Source of the DNA: an uncultured Coriobacteriaceae bacterium
GTDB lineage: Bacteria > Actinomycetota > Coriobacteriia > Coriobacteriales > Atopobiaceae
Reading direction: 5' to 3'
NCBI GenBank assembly: GCA_902795065.1
Contig: CADBJR010000014.1
Coordinates: forward strand, 1 to 64,000
DNA length: 64,000 nt
Positions within the stretch are counted from its first letter, which is position 1, and each line of letters opens with the position of its first letter. The translations under genes were made by a program, and so were the position numbers. This document shows, one piece after another, positions 9,463 to 18,410 of this stretch. Under the pieces are notes generated by a model. The model saw nothing but the letters and a program-made list of their open reading frames with translations. It made no database searches and was not told the origin of the DNA.

Positions 9463-10494
9463 CTAAGAAACTGGTCTCTTTATCGGGAACAGTAAGTTAC
9501 TTGGGGCAACGATTATCCTGTCCTCAGCGTCAGGCGTCATCTCTATGCCAGCGGCAGACGCAAACGTAGATTTGGCTGCCTGATCTCGTTGATAGAGGCG
9601 TATTTGCTCCGTCCCCTGCTCGGCAGCAATCATTGCGTAGTCAAAGAGTACCAGGATGGTTTCTTTGTGCTCCAACAGCTTCTTTCCGACCTGCTCCCAC
9701 CAGCGCCTGTCACTCTTTCCGAAGGACATACCGAACACGGCAACCACGTTGGCTTCATCAATAATCATTCTCGCCCGGGCGTCAAGGTCATTTGCAATTA
9801 CGTTCGCCTCCATGTCACCCTTGATGAGATTGTCGGTGACAAGTCTTTTGACCCGAAATGCCTCGTTGGAGATTTGGCTGGCATCGTTCACCCCACAGAC
9901 AATCTTGTCCTTTAGGCTATCGTGAGCGTAGACATACTTCCCTATGGCAGAACAGGTGCTTCCCTCGAGGTTTCCGATATTCGCGTTCTCGCCACCTGCT
10001 GCCATTCTCATTCGCTCAAGCACGTCGGTGTAATTGAAACAGACAATGTCCTGGTACCAGTTCTCGCTCCTATGCTTGCTACGTAGCTGCTGGAGTTTCG
10101 CTCTCTTCAGCGGTCTCAGACCAGAACGATAATCCGTCAAAGAACGGATGCATCTTGCAGCATTGTTCTTGATAAAAGCTTCGTCCACACGGGACTGTTC
10201 CTTTTGTAGCCATTCTCCAAGGAACGAGCGGAGGGCTGCAACCCGTGCCACGTACTCGTTTGCCTGATCTGCACCAAATCGTGAGCTGTACTCCCCAATC
10301 TTGGTTTCGAAGTCAGCCCATGTACTAACGCCATCAGACTCTATATCTTTCGCAAAAGCAACGGCATAAGTTGAGTCACCAGCGGCTTCATCAGCGATGT
10401 GTTCATCGATAAAGGCTTGCAAGAATGACTTCGGTGAGGTGTCGAGACCCGTCGATAAGTCGAATCCGTTTCCAACCAGATAAGCAGTGCGCAA
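9463..10494 (-). CDS. abiH: AbiH-family abortive infection protein
   Basis: A 343-residue protein starting with the AbiH signature AYLVGNGFDLSTGLDTS (GNGFD at residues 8-12) and FLQAFIDEH. Further family-like parts are ENWYQDIVCFNYTDVLER and VAVFGMSFGKSDRRWWEQVG. The family gives abortive infection in lactococci and elsewhere by an unknown mechanism. The start is a TTG at 10494, and its GGAGG lies inside the last codons of pglX, one nt from that gene's stop. It is thus tightly coupled to pglX. It sits inside the BREX operon between pglX and brxL as a guest gene and has AT-rich composition against the GC-rich pglX end. Confidence 0.88.
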   Translation of the reverse strand: MRTAYLVGNGFDLSTGLDTSPKSFLQAFIDEHIADEAAGDSTYAVAFAKDIESDGVSTWADFETKIGEYSSRFGADQANEYVARVAALRSFLGEWLQKEQSRVDEAFIKNNAARCIRSLTDYRSGLRPLKRAKLQQLRSKHRSENWYQDIVCFNYTDVLERMRMAAGGENANIGNLEGSTCSAIGKYVYAHDSLKDKIVCGVNDASQISNEAFRVKRLVTDNLIKGDMEANVIANDLDARARMIIDEANVVAVFGMSFGKSDRRWWEQVGKKLLEHKETILVLFDYAMIAAEQGTEQIRLYQRDQAAKSTFASAAGIEMTPDAEDRIIVAPSNLLFPIKRPVS

Positions 10495-10495
10495 C

Positions 10496-13400
10496 TTACC
10501 TCCATTCTGACAGCCCGCTCACCTTCGCGAGCGCCCTCGGGAACCGGTTGTAGTTCGCCTTCACGCCGTCGTCGAGGTCGATGAGGACGCGCTCGTGGGC
10601 GAGCGGGTAGACCACATCGCGCTCCCAGGCCTCGAGCTCGGAGAGCTGCGCGCGCAGGCTGTCGGCCTCGCGCACGTCCCTGGCGCTCTGGGACCCCGAG
10701 AGGACCTGCACCCTGGCGCGGAGCTTGTCCTCGAGGGGCCTCAGGTATCCCGTGAGGATGGTGCCGACGGTGCCGGGCTCGTAGCGGTGCATGTAGACGA
10801 GGCAGCGGAAGGCGCCCCTGGGGCTAGAGAACATCCAGTAGATCGGGCGCTTCTGGTAGATCTTGATATGGTCTGCGTAGAAGTCGCGGCAGAGGTAGGA
10901 GCGCAGGTCCTTCCCGATGGACTCCTCGAGCCAGGCGACGTTCTCGTCGAGCATCGCCTCTCCGAACGTGTCGGAGAGCCAGGCCTTGAACCCGGCGACG
11001 ATATCGTCCCCAAACCACTCGGCGTCGAGGACGGGAAGCACGTTGTCCGCGTCGGGCAGGAACGTCGCGCCGGGGACCTTCCCCTCGAAGTCGTCGAGCG
11101 TTTGGCCCTGGTCGGCGAGGACGAGGCCCTCCCCGTAGGTCGAGTAGCGGCCGAGGAGGCAGCCGATGCCGTAGGAGACGAGCGAGCGGGCGTCGCGGGC
11201 GCGGTCGGCGAGCCTCACCGACACCCTGTCGTCCGGCACCTCGATCGGGACCTCGCCCTCCATATGGTAGATGCGCGCGAAGATGCGGTTGAGTTCCTCC
11301 TCGTTCGCCTTGAGCTGGTCGAAACGATTGCGGCACTCGGACTCCCAGAGGGCGTAGGCGTCGGCGATACGGGAAGTTCGGGCGAGGGGGTGCGTCGTGA
11401 AATCCCAGGAGGTCTCGAAGGAGTCCCAGTCAGCTTTAGAAATGTCAACGCTGCCGTTTGAAATACTTGTGATTGTCTTGATGTCGCCCTCGGATGAAAA
11501 CGGAATTGGATAGTTTGAAACCTGTCCAATCTCAAAATTGAGAGTTGGGGAAAGAATCTCAGCAACCTTCAGTATTGAAGAGGAGTTGAGTGCGGCCATA
11601 AGGTACTGTAACGGAGTTGTGCGCTCAAAAAAACTGGCACCGGCGCCATCGTGAATACTACCAACATCCTTTTGCCTAAAGTTGATTTGTCCACTCGATA
11701 ACGCAGACCAAGTGACACATGGCCTGAAATAGTATTGCTGATTTCGCAACACCGCACCAGGAAATGATCTCAGCTCATGCCCGTCGTGGTACCAGTTTAG
11801 GACCTCACAATTGTTCCCGTACCATTTTCTGAAACTCCCCCCTTTATTATAGGGAACCCATTTTTCAGAAGCTCTTGCAGACTCCTCATGGTTCCTCAAG
11901 TGAGGGGCAAAGGCTGTGCGGGCAATTTCAAACCATAGACGAACAAAACGCGCATTTTCGCCTGTTGACATACCCTTCTTTACGTCAGACAAAGAAGCAA
12001 GTGTTTTTGATGTTTTAAACACATCAATCAGGTTATTACTCGCCCAATAGGCGATCGGCCAGCCGGGAATCGCCTTGAAGCCGTCGGCATCGGCGCGGTA
12101 GAACCAGCCGCAATCGGGATTCTTTATCGCCTCAAGTGCTCGGGGCTGCTGCCACTGCGGTCGATCGAAAGCATCGAGGCGGATGTATGCGCCCCTGATG
12201 GGAAGCTTCTTATGGGAAAGGACGAACATGGTTGTCGGAACTGTCACGTTGGGATAGCCATGCGTGGATTGCTGGATCATGGAGAGGATGGTCGACCCAT
12301 CAATGAGCTTCTTCCTCATGTTCTCGAACGAGGAGATGAACATCCACGAGGAGGCGGTAATCATGGCGATGTATCCGCCCTCCTTTGCGAACCCGAGGGA
12401 TCGCTCGATGAAGCAGGTGCAGAGGTCGGACTTCTCGTCGGGGTAGCGGTCCCTCACCCACCCGGAGAGCCACGGGTTCATGTTCCCCGAACCCATGTAG
12501 GGTGGGTTGGCGACGACAACGTGGTAGGTCCTTGAGAGAGCTCCGACGTTGGCGCGCATGGTACGCAGCTTCTCGGGAAGCTGCGATGAGAAGAGGCTCC
12601 TGTCCTCCCCTATCCGGACGATCTCATTGTCCAGCGTGAAGGCGTCCCAGCCGTCCGGCACGCAGAGGCTGCCGACCTCGTCCAGGTGCTCCATGGCCTC
12701 GAGGAGCTCCCGGCGCTCCGCGAGCTGGGGGACTCGCAGGAGCTCCTCGGGCGTGAGCGCGACAGGCTCGAGCACGCGGACGTCGGCATCGACCCCCCTC
12801 TCGAGGAAGCCCGGGTCCCTCTCGAGCGCCCTCATCTCCAGCGCGAACGAGGCGATCTCGGCGGCGCGCCGGTCGATCTCGAGGCCTGAGAGGTTGTTCC
12901 GAAGGATCATCGCCGGGATGTCCTCGGGGAGCCACCCCTCCTCCTCGTACATGCGGTAGAGGAGGTCGAAGGCGTAGACGAGGATGTGGCCCGAGCCGCA
13001 GGCGGGGTCGAGAACGCGGATGTCGGAGGCAGATGCTATATCAATATGCGGTTCATCGCCCTCCGGGGCGATGAAATACTCCATGGAGGAGGCGAGGTCG
13101 CTGTCCGGGTTGTTGAGCATCCAGAGGCGGCCGAGGGAGTTCTCCGCGAGGAAGCGGACGATCCACTCGGGCGTGAAGAGCTGGGTGGCGGGGGCGATAT
13201 CCTCTGCAGCAGCCTTCTTGCCCTTCTTGTAGGCGGCGAACACCTCGTCCTTCCGCTCGGATATGTAGAACTGGTAGAGCCAGCCCAGGACCTCGACCGA
13301 GGAGCACGTCTCCCCGTCCATCTCGTCGACGATCCGCGAGAGGACCGATCCCTGCGCGAGAAGGCCGCGGGGCATGAGGAGGGACGAGGCGGCATCCTCC

Positions 13401-13876
13401 GAGAAGAGGTAGGGCATGGGCTTGGCGTACCTGTTGCAAACCGCCGCCAGCAGCTCAACGTAGGCGTCCTCGGAGGGGTTGGCCGAGGGGGCGGACCCGA
13501 GCAGGAGACCTGCGATGCGGTCCCTCGCATCTGCAGGAACCTCGTAGAACGGGTCGAAGGCTCCCCGCGCCGCATCGGCGAGGACGGCGGGCTGCGTGGA
13601 GCCCTCCCGGGGCGTCACCACGGGAGTCGGGGTGTAGCCGTTCGCATCCATGAAGCGCAGGGCGCACAGGCGGTTGAACCAGGTGTAGGCCGCCTGGTCG
13701 ACGACGGCGTTCCGTCCTTGCTCGTCGATCTGCCGCTCGAGGCGGACGACCTGGGAGGCATGCTCCAGGCGCTCGGCCGAGCCCTCCGCAAGCACCGCGT
13801 CCAGCTTCGCGGACGCCTCCGCCCTCAGAGCCGCCCGCACGCCATATGCCAGGTTCTTGATCCTGCTGGGGTCCAT
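10496..13876 (-). CDS. pglX: BREX adenine-specific DNA methyltransferase PglX
   Basis: A 1126-residue N6-adenine methyltransferase that marks host DNA so that the BREX system spares it. SAM motif I is DPACGSG at 290-296 and the catalytic motif is NPPY at 457-460. The C-terminal half carries target recognition and ends with a helical part. Composition is striking: both ends are about as GC-rich as the core chromosome, while residues ~605-815 (12060-11430) are AT-rich. That middle part (for example FKTSKTLASLSDVKKG, SSILKVAEILSPTLNFEIGQ) corresponds to the target recognition region, so it looks swapped in by recombination. The ATG at 13876 lies 16 nt after the AbiL-like partner gene. Confidence 0.95.
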   Translation of the reverse strand: MDPSRIKNLAYGVRAALRAEASAKLDAVLAEGSAERLEHASQVVRLERQIDEQGRNAVVDQAAYTWFNRLCALRFMDANGYTPTPVVTPREGSTQPAVLADAARGAFDPFYEVPADARDRIAGLLLGSAPSANPSEDAYVELLAAVCNRYAKPMPYLFSEDAASSLLMPRGLLAQGSVLSRIVDEMDGETCSSVEVLGWLYQFYISERKDEVFAAYKKGKKAAAEDIAPATQLFTPEWIVRFLAENSLGRLWMLNNPDSDLASSMEYFIAPEGDEPHIDIASASDIRVLDPACGSGHILVYAFDLLYRMYEEEGWLPEDIPAMILRNNLSGLEIDRRAAEIASFALEMRALERDPGFLERGVDADVRVLEPVALTPEELLRVPQLAERRELLEAMEHLDEVGSLCVPDGWDAFTLDNEIVRIGEDRSLFSSQLPEKLRTMRANVGALSRTYHVVVANPPYMGSGNMNPWLSGWVRDRYPDEKSDLCTCFIERSLGFAKEGGYIAMITASSWMFISSFENMRKKLIDGSTILSMIQQSTHGYPNVTVPTTMFVLSHKKLPIRGAYIRLDAFDRPQWQQPRALEAIKNPDCGWFYRADADGFKAIPGWPIAYWASNNLIDVFKTSKTLASLSDVKKGMSTGENARFVRLWFEIARTAFAPHLRNHEESARASEKWVPYNKGGSFRKWYGNNCEVLNWYHDGHELRSFPGAVLRNQQYYFRPCVTWSALSSGQINFRQKDVGSIHDGAGASFFERTTPLQYLMAALNSSSILKVAEILSPTLNFEIGQVSNYPIPFSSEGDIKTITSISNGSVDISKADWDSFETSWDFTTHPLARTSRIADAYALWESECRNRFDQLKANEEELNRIFARIYHMEGEVPIEVPDDRVSVRLADRARDARSLVSYGIGCLLGRYSTYGEGLVLADQGQTLDDFEGKVPGATFLPDADNVLPVLDAEWFGDDIVAGFKAWLSDTFGEAMLDENVAWLEESIGKDLRSYLCRDFYADHIKIYQKRPIYWMFSSPRGAFRCLVYMHRYEPGTVGTILTGYLRPLEDKLRARVQVLSGSQSARDVREADSLRAQLSELEAWERDVVYPLAHERVLIDLDDGVKANYNRFPRALAKVSGLSEWR

Positions 13877-13892
13877 GGTAAAGCCCTTCCTT

Positions 13893-14477
13893 TTACCGCT
13901 TGAGCAGGTCGATCAACCCAAGCTGATCGTTCTTGTTGCCTCCAAGTTTGCTGGTTGCCTCTCGAATGCAGCGAACAAGCTCATCTGCATCGTTCCAATA
14001 CCCCTCAAGAAATGCCCTCGATTTTACCTCCGACATCTTCAGCTTCTGCTTGCACCAGTCGCTTGCACTAAGCTGACGCTCGGAAGTGGGTCTTTTGTTA
14101 AAACAATCAAGGGCGTTCTCACGCACAAGAATCAGCACCTCAATCTCCGGTCTTGTTATGAAGTCGTAAATCTTGATATCTCTGAGCCTATAAGGCCTAT
14201 CGAGAAGGAGCTTCCCAGGGTTGGAATCCACGATACGCGCAATCAAAAGACCATTTGGATAGTCAATCCCAAGGAACTCTCGTTGAATGTCTTTGGCGCT
14301 GCGATAGCTAGTGCAGGGGTTTCCGTCCATGTCGTGAACGATGTTGCAGGCAGGGACAATTAGCTTACCGGCCTCTTCAAGGTGCTCAATCACGACGCAT
14401 TCCGCCGTGCCCTCGCATGAAAAGAGCACATTCCGCATACTCAGCTCATCTATTGCTTCGTCTCTGCGCTTATTCAC
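13893..14477 (-). CDS. Toprim-like partner of AAA ATPase (AbiLii/RloB type)
   Basis: I choose GTG at 14477, which overlaps the ATPase stop by 8 nt (GTGAATAA) and follows a G-run; an upstream in-frame TTG at 14513 is less likely. The product is 194 residues. VLFSCEGTAECVVIEHL near the N-terminus carries the Glu of a Toprim-like fold. LLIARIVDSNPGKL and ITRPEIEVLILV follow, then SASDWCKQKLKMSEVKS. Such proteins pair with an AAA ATPase in AbiL, RloAB and related two-gene systems, where the Toprim part is the presumed nuclease effector. PARIS AriB is another possible relative, but that protein is longer. The subfamily call is from memory of motifs. Confidence 0.7.
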   Translation of the reverse strand: MNKRRDEAIDELSMRNVLFSCEGTAECVVIEHLEEAGKLIVPACNIVHDMDGNPCTSYRSAKDIQREFLGIDYPNGLLIARIVDSNPGKLLLDRPYRLRDIKIYDFITRPEIEVLILVRENALDCFNKRPTSERQLSASDWCKQKLKMSEVKSRAFLEGYWNDADELVRCIREATSKLGGNKNDQLGLIDLLKR

Positions 14478-15675
14478 GGACGAACCCCCGTGCAAAAGAG
14501 CGCAGGCCTTCAACCTCCGGATAACTCGGCATTACTCCCCTAATAGCATTCGCAAGAACAACCTCGCTCTTTTTATTCTCAATTCTTGAAATTCGGTCTG
14601 AATACTTGACCACATCCGTAGTGAATTCCTTGTTGCGAACAAGAAGGTAGACGTTGTCCTTTCTCGGAAGGTAGTCCAGAAGCTCAATGTAATGAGTCGT
14701 GAAGATAAGCTGAGCACCATGAGGATTAGTTGCATGCGATTGGAAGAGCTCGATGAACGACTTAATGAGCGATTTGTTCAGACCGAACTCAATCTCATCG
14801 ATGAGGATGAATCCCCCAACACGGAGCTGGTTGAGTGCACGTTCAACCATTCCGATACCGACAACCGTTCCCTCTGAGAGTATCTCCCTAACCGTACGTT
14901 CGCTCACAATGCGTTCGGGTTCTCCCACGAACTTGAGATGAAATGCATCGAGCTTGGAATCCCAGCTCAACAGCTCAACACTGCTGTCGAACGCATGCAC
15001 AACCTCCGTAGCATGCGACGCTCTGAGAACATCGTCAAGTTCGAACAATTCCCCGCTATCTTTGGAAGAGGCGTTCACCGCAATCGCAATGCTTACGTTA
15101 TCTCGAAGGAACTTCCTAGCGTTTGTAGGGACGGCAGTCTCGTCCTCATCGCTGCCGTTCCGCTTCAGCACAACGGTGGCGCTGTTCTTGAACGTCTCAG
15201 GATCTGCAATCATGGACTTGTTGGGACGCAGAGCATCAAGCAACCAGAGCGTCTCATCATCGATTCTGAACCAATCGATGGCATTGGATTCTTCCGCCCC
15301 TTTCGCAATCCGAAGATTAGATTCAAGAAGATAGAACTTGCCCTCATTCCAGAAAACTGTCTGAACCGAGAAATGCTCTGCCGTCTTGGCAGGAATACTC
15401 TTTCCCGACGGATCACTTCGCATTTCACGAGGCACGAGGAGCAACTCGAGAACTGTCCAGATTTCTTTCAACGCTGTCGTTTTGCCTGAAGCGTTCACAC
15501 CAGATATCGCAACCACATTCTGCGAATAGATACTACCCGTATCGCCAAGTCTAAACACGTTATTGAAGAATGGACCGTCTTTTCCCGCAACGCGATCAGC
15601 TGCAAAAAAGTCTATGGAAAAGGTGCCCTCGGAGAAAAGACCGGCTCCCCTTACCACCACTTTGAGAAGTCTCAT
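14470..15675 (-). CDS. AAA ATPase of an AbiL/RloA-like defence pair
   Basis: A 401-residue ABC/SMC-like AAA (AAA_15/21 type) ATPase. Walker A is GVNASGKT at 59-66. GGFILIDEIEFGLNKSLIKSF contains Walker B with its Glu, and the late HYIELLDYLPRKDNVYLL is the H-loop region common in OLD/RloA-like sensors. It is expected to sense phage or DNA state and control the downstream Toprim-like partner. The ATG at 15675 follows AAGGAGAGATCAA. Unlike its neighbours it has its own upstream region of 154 nt with a promoter and a palindrome, so the pair looks like an independently regulated cassette dropped between pglZ and pglX. Confidence 0.85.
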   Translation of the reverse strand: MRLLKVVVRGAGLFSEGTFSIDFFAADRVAGKDGPFFNNVFRLGDTGSIYSQNVVAISGVNASGKTTALKEIWTVLELLLVPREMRSDPSGKSIPAKTAEHFSVQTVFWNEGKFYLLESNLRIAKGAEESNAIDWFRIDDETLWLLDALRPNKSMIADPETFKNSATVVLKRNGSDEDETAVPTNARKFLRDNVSIAIAVNASSKDSGELFELDDVLRASHATEVVHAFDSSVELLSWDSKLDAFHLKFVGEPERIVSERTVREILSEGTVVGIGMVERALNQLRVGGFILIDEIEFGLNKSLIKSFIELFQSHATNPHGAQLIFTTHYIELLDYLPRKDNVYLLVRNKEFTTDVVKYSDRISRIENKKSEVVLANAIRGVMPSYPEVEGLRSFARGFVRE

Positions 15676-15690
15676 TTGATCTCTCCTTCA

Positions 15691-15745
15691 CACTTATAAA
15701 CATAATTTCTGTTTATAAGTGTAGTATAATCCCGCCTCCTGTCAA
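15691..15745 (-). promoter_or_regulatory. Promoter and operator palindrome of the AAA/Toprim pair
   Basis: On the minus strand TTGACA (15745-15740) and TACACT (15723-15718) are 16 nt apart. A perfect inverted repeat with 11-nt arms (15691-15701 and 15711-15721, CACTTATAAAC and its complement) and a 9-nt centre overlaps the -10 box and the transcription start. This is the usual layout of a repressor operator. The ATG of the ATPase is at 15675. No dedicated regulator gene is adjacent; the ribbon-helix-helix protein at the head of the BREX operon is a candidate. Confidence 0.65.
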
Positions 15746-15829
15746 GTCTTCCCTGTGCTCGGAAGATTTCCATTTGTACGCAAAAAACGCTGTTTCATTA
15801 ACCAGAGGAATCGAGAACACCGGCCTTCC

Positions 15830-18403
15830 TTAGAAATCACTGCCCCACGCGCGGTTAATCGAGTACTCGCGCTCCCAAGCAATCCTACGTGCATTGGTTT
15901 GACCAACATGTGTATAGATTCTCAGGAATGCGTTCTGGTAGTTCTCCACATCTTCAGTCAGCCTGAGCGTTATGCGAGTTTTCCTCTCCTCAGAAGAAGT
16001 CGATTCGCTCTCAAGCGTTATTGTCTGTTCAACAGAGGACAGCAGTCTGCCATCCGAACCATACAGGCCAACTATTGCAACCGTACTGCTGACCTGATCT
16101 GAAATCGGTTCTACCTGATAGACATCAAGCATGACTGTTGATCCAGTGATGACCGCACGGCCAAGCGGATAGCCTTCCACCGCAGTGGGGTGTGCAGCCC
16201 TCTTGGTTGGGGCAATTTCCACGCACACGATGGGAATGACGTTCTCTTGCGGAGATAGCCCACCATGAACGAAGCGCGCTCCGGAACCCTGAAGGCGCAA
16301 CCTCGAGATGCCCTTCGGAACTGCGACCTTCAAGTCTCCTTCAAGCGAAAGCTGTTCAGGAGTGAACTCGATGAGCGCATCGCTGTAAGGGATGGCATCA
16401 CCGACTACGAAACGCCTGGTATGCGCACTGTCGACCAGATCAGAGCCCTTAAGCATCGAGAGCTCCTTCACGTCAGCGTATTCGTATGCCTGAGGTTCGT
16501 GATCCTGATAGATGAAGCCGTGATCGGACGTGATGAAGACCTTCTTGCATCCAGCGGCAAGGAGCATCGCTGTAAGAGATTCTATTTCCGAAAATGCACG
16601 TTCAGCCTCACGGAACACCGTGGTCTCGGTATCGCGTTTGTCTCCCACCTTATCAATGACGTTGTGGTAGATGAACACCAATGGATTGTCGCCAATGGAA
16701 AGCAATCCTACATCCAGAATACTCTGGGCCTGCATCGCAACAGCCCCCGAAACACCCTCTTCCAGGAGCTTTTGCCTGTTCGCAGTACCTTGCGTAGGCT
16801 TTCCTCCTTTGGTGACGTTGGTGTCGGGGAGAATTACGAGAGGTCCATCTGGCAGGAGCGCTGCCATGCCAAGCTGCGTATACGAGGGAATCATCGAAAC
16901 TGCAGACTTAACGGTTACCTTGGTACGCCCTGCAATGCTCTTCGCCTTAGAGGAGAGCAGACGCGTTGAAAGACCGACACCCACTTCGTAACGCAAGGCA
17001 TCGGAGATGATGACACCGATTCGTTTTCCGTGGATGTTCTCAGGGAACTCCCAAAGAACACGCTGCTTGAAGAAGTTGTTTTGGGCGTATTCCTCGTGTG
17101 GCGGCCATGTACCGGCATCCATCGCGTGGTTCTGCCAGCGCGCGGTGATATCTGCAAGAAACTGAGAATAGTGATTCTCAACCGCGTCGATGAGTGTGGA
17201 GAGCGTCTGCTTGAATGCACCGCTTCCTGAAATCCCATGCCAGGAAACAACCAGCTCACGATACGCAAGATCGACACCGTACCAAGAGTCAGAGTATCCA
17301 TTCAGCAGCATCTCGAAGGTCGTTGCCCCCGTAACCTGCTGGTTGTATTTCACAAGTGCATCTTTGAGCCTACCGAGCGAAAGAAGAGTCTTGTAATGGG
17401 CGTCGTATCTATCCGCCCACATATCATGCTGACGCATCGCATAAATCGACTCGAGAAGTGCGAGATCGAAACCGCTCGAAACAGCAGCTTTGGCAAACCG
17501 CATGAGGATGGTCTCATCAATCTGAGGCAAGCCGTCAATACGGGCAAGAATCAACGTGTCGGCAGCATCGATATTGACAGAAGAGCATGCCGCTTTGCCA
17601 TATTTATCGACCATCTTCTCAAATGCCAAGCGAGTCTTAGGATTCAAAGCGAGTTCTGAGACGATGCGCATCGCCTCGGGCGTGCTCATCTTCTCGTTAT
17701 CTTCCACCAGTTCACCGAACAACGCTTGGAGAAGCCTGAAGCAGAGATCGTCAACAGACGGATTTGATCCCGCCGGAACCGTATAGCCAAGCAGTTTTCT
17801 CAGAGTAGTCCAGAGAGTATCAGCTAGCCCCATCTCGTTGAGCAAACGCAGAGACTCCTCGTTGCCGCGCTCCCACTCAACAATGAGGCGCTTTGCCATA
17901 TCACGTGCCGCATCGAGACTGGTGCCGTCTCTTACAAGGAGCGTGGCTGCGCACATTGCGAAAACGATTTCCTCTGGAGTCGTCTTGGGCAAGGTGCTCT
18001 TGGCGAGTCCCTCTTTTCGATCCACGCTCCTGAAGAACACCGGATACCTTGCCAGAAGCTCCGCATACTGCGGATCGATACCGCATTGTTGTGCCCAAAG
18101 ACCCTCAACGGCGACCGTGAAAGGCGTGGAAGCGCACTTTAGGTCGTAGATGAGATCATCAGTGGGGATAGGAACCTCACCTGCACGATATATGACATAC
18201 CGTGCATCAGGCTGATTCCTGAGAACGCGACGCTTTGTCTCTAACTCCCTGCCGGTTGCATCGACTATTTCCAAACCAGATACATGAAGCTGAGGAATTG
18301 CTTCGCGGTACTCTGCCGACGCATCCTCCCAGAACAACATGCCGTTCGTGCTGCTGGCAATTGACGCAAGCCTCTGCTGGATATCCTGAAGTTGGGCGTC
18401 CAT
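15830..18403 (-). CDS. pglZ: BREX alkaline-phosphatase-superfamily protein PglZ
   Basis: An 857-residue PglZ. The phosphatase-like domain is in the second half: IGVIISDALRYEVGVGLSTRLL holds the metal-binding Asp, TVKSAVSMIPSYTQLGMAALLP follows, and FITSDHGFIYQDHE holds the second Asp-His pair. The long N-terminal part is helical and ends in a domain of DUF-type. PglZ is one of the two proteins found in all BREX types and forms complexes with BrxB and PglX. ATG at 18403 is 7 nt from the brxC stop. In common type 1 order pglX comes before pglZ; here pglZ comes first, and a foreign two-gene cassette separates them. Confidence 0.95.
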   Translation of the reverse strand: MDAQLQDIQQRLASIASSTNGMLFWEDASAEYREAIPQLHVSGLEIVDATGRELETKRRVLRNQPDARYVIYRAGEVPIPTDDLIYDLKCASTPFTVAVEGLWAQQCGIDPQYAELLARYPVFFRSVDRKEGLAKSTLPKTTPEEIVFAMCAATLLVRDGTSLDAARDMAKRLIVEWERGNEESLRLLNEMGLADTLWTTLRKLLGYTVPAGSNPSVDDLCFRLLQALFGELVEDNEKMSTPEAMRIVSELALNPKTRLAFEKMVDKYGKAACSSVNIDAADTLILARIDGLPQIDETILMRFAKAAVSSGFDLALLESIYAMRQHDMWADRYDAHYKTLLSLGRLKDALVKYNQQVTGATTFEMLLNGYSDSWYGVDLAYRELVVSWHGISGSGAFKQTLSTLIDAVENHYSQFLADITARWQNHAMDAGTWPPHEEYAQNNFFKQRVLWEFPENIHGKRIGVIISDALRYEVGVGLSTRLLSSKAKSIAGRTKVTVKSAVSMIPSYTQLGMAALLPDGPLVILPDTNVTKGGKPTQGTANRQKLLEEGVSGAVAMQAQSILDVGLLSIGDNPLVFIYHNVIDKVGDKRDTETTVFREAERAFSEIESLTAMLLAAGCKKVFITSDHGFIYQDHEPQAYEYADVKELSMLKGSDLVDSAHTRRFVVGDAIPYSDALIEFTPEQLSLEGDLKVAVPKGISRLRLQGSGARFVHGGLSPQENVIPIVCVEIAPTKRAAHPTAVEGYPLGRAVITGSTVMLDVYQVEPISDQVSSTVAIVGLYGSDGRLLSSVEQTITLESESTSSEERKTRITLRLTEDVENYQNAFLRIYTHVGQTNARRIAWEREYSINRAWGSDF

Positions 18404-18410
18404 TATTCTC

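Noticed and set aside
13893-15675. PARIS system
   Set aside because: The AAA/Toprim pairing is similar, but the partner is short (194 residues) and its motifs suit the AbiLii/RloB type better than DUF4435.
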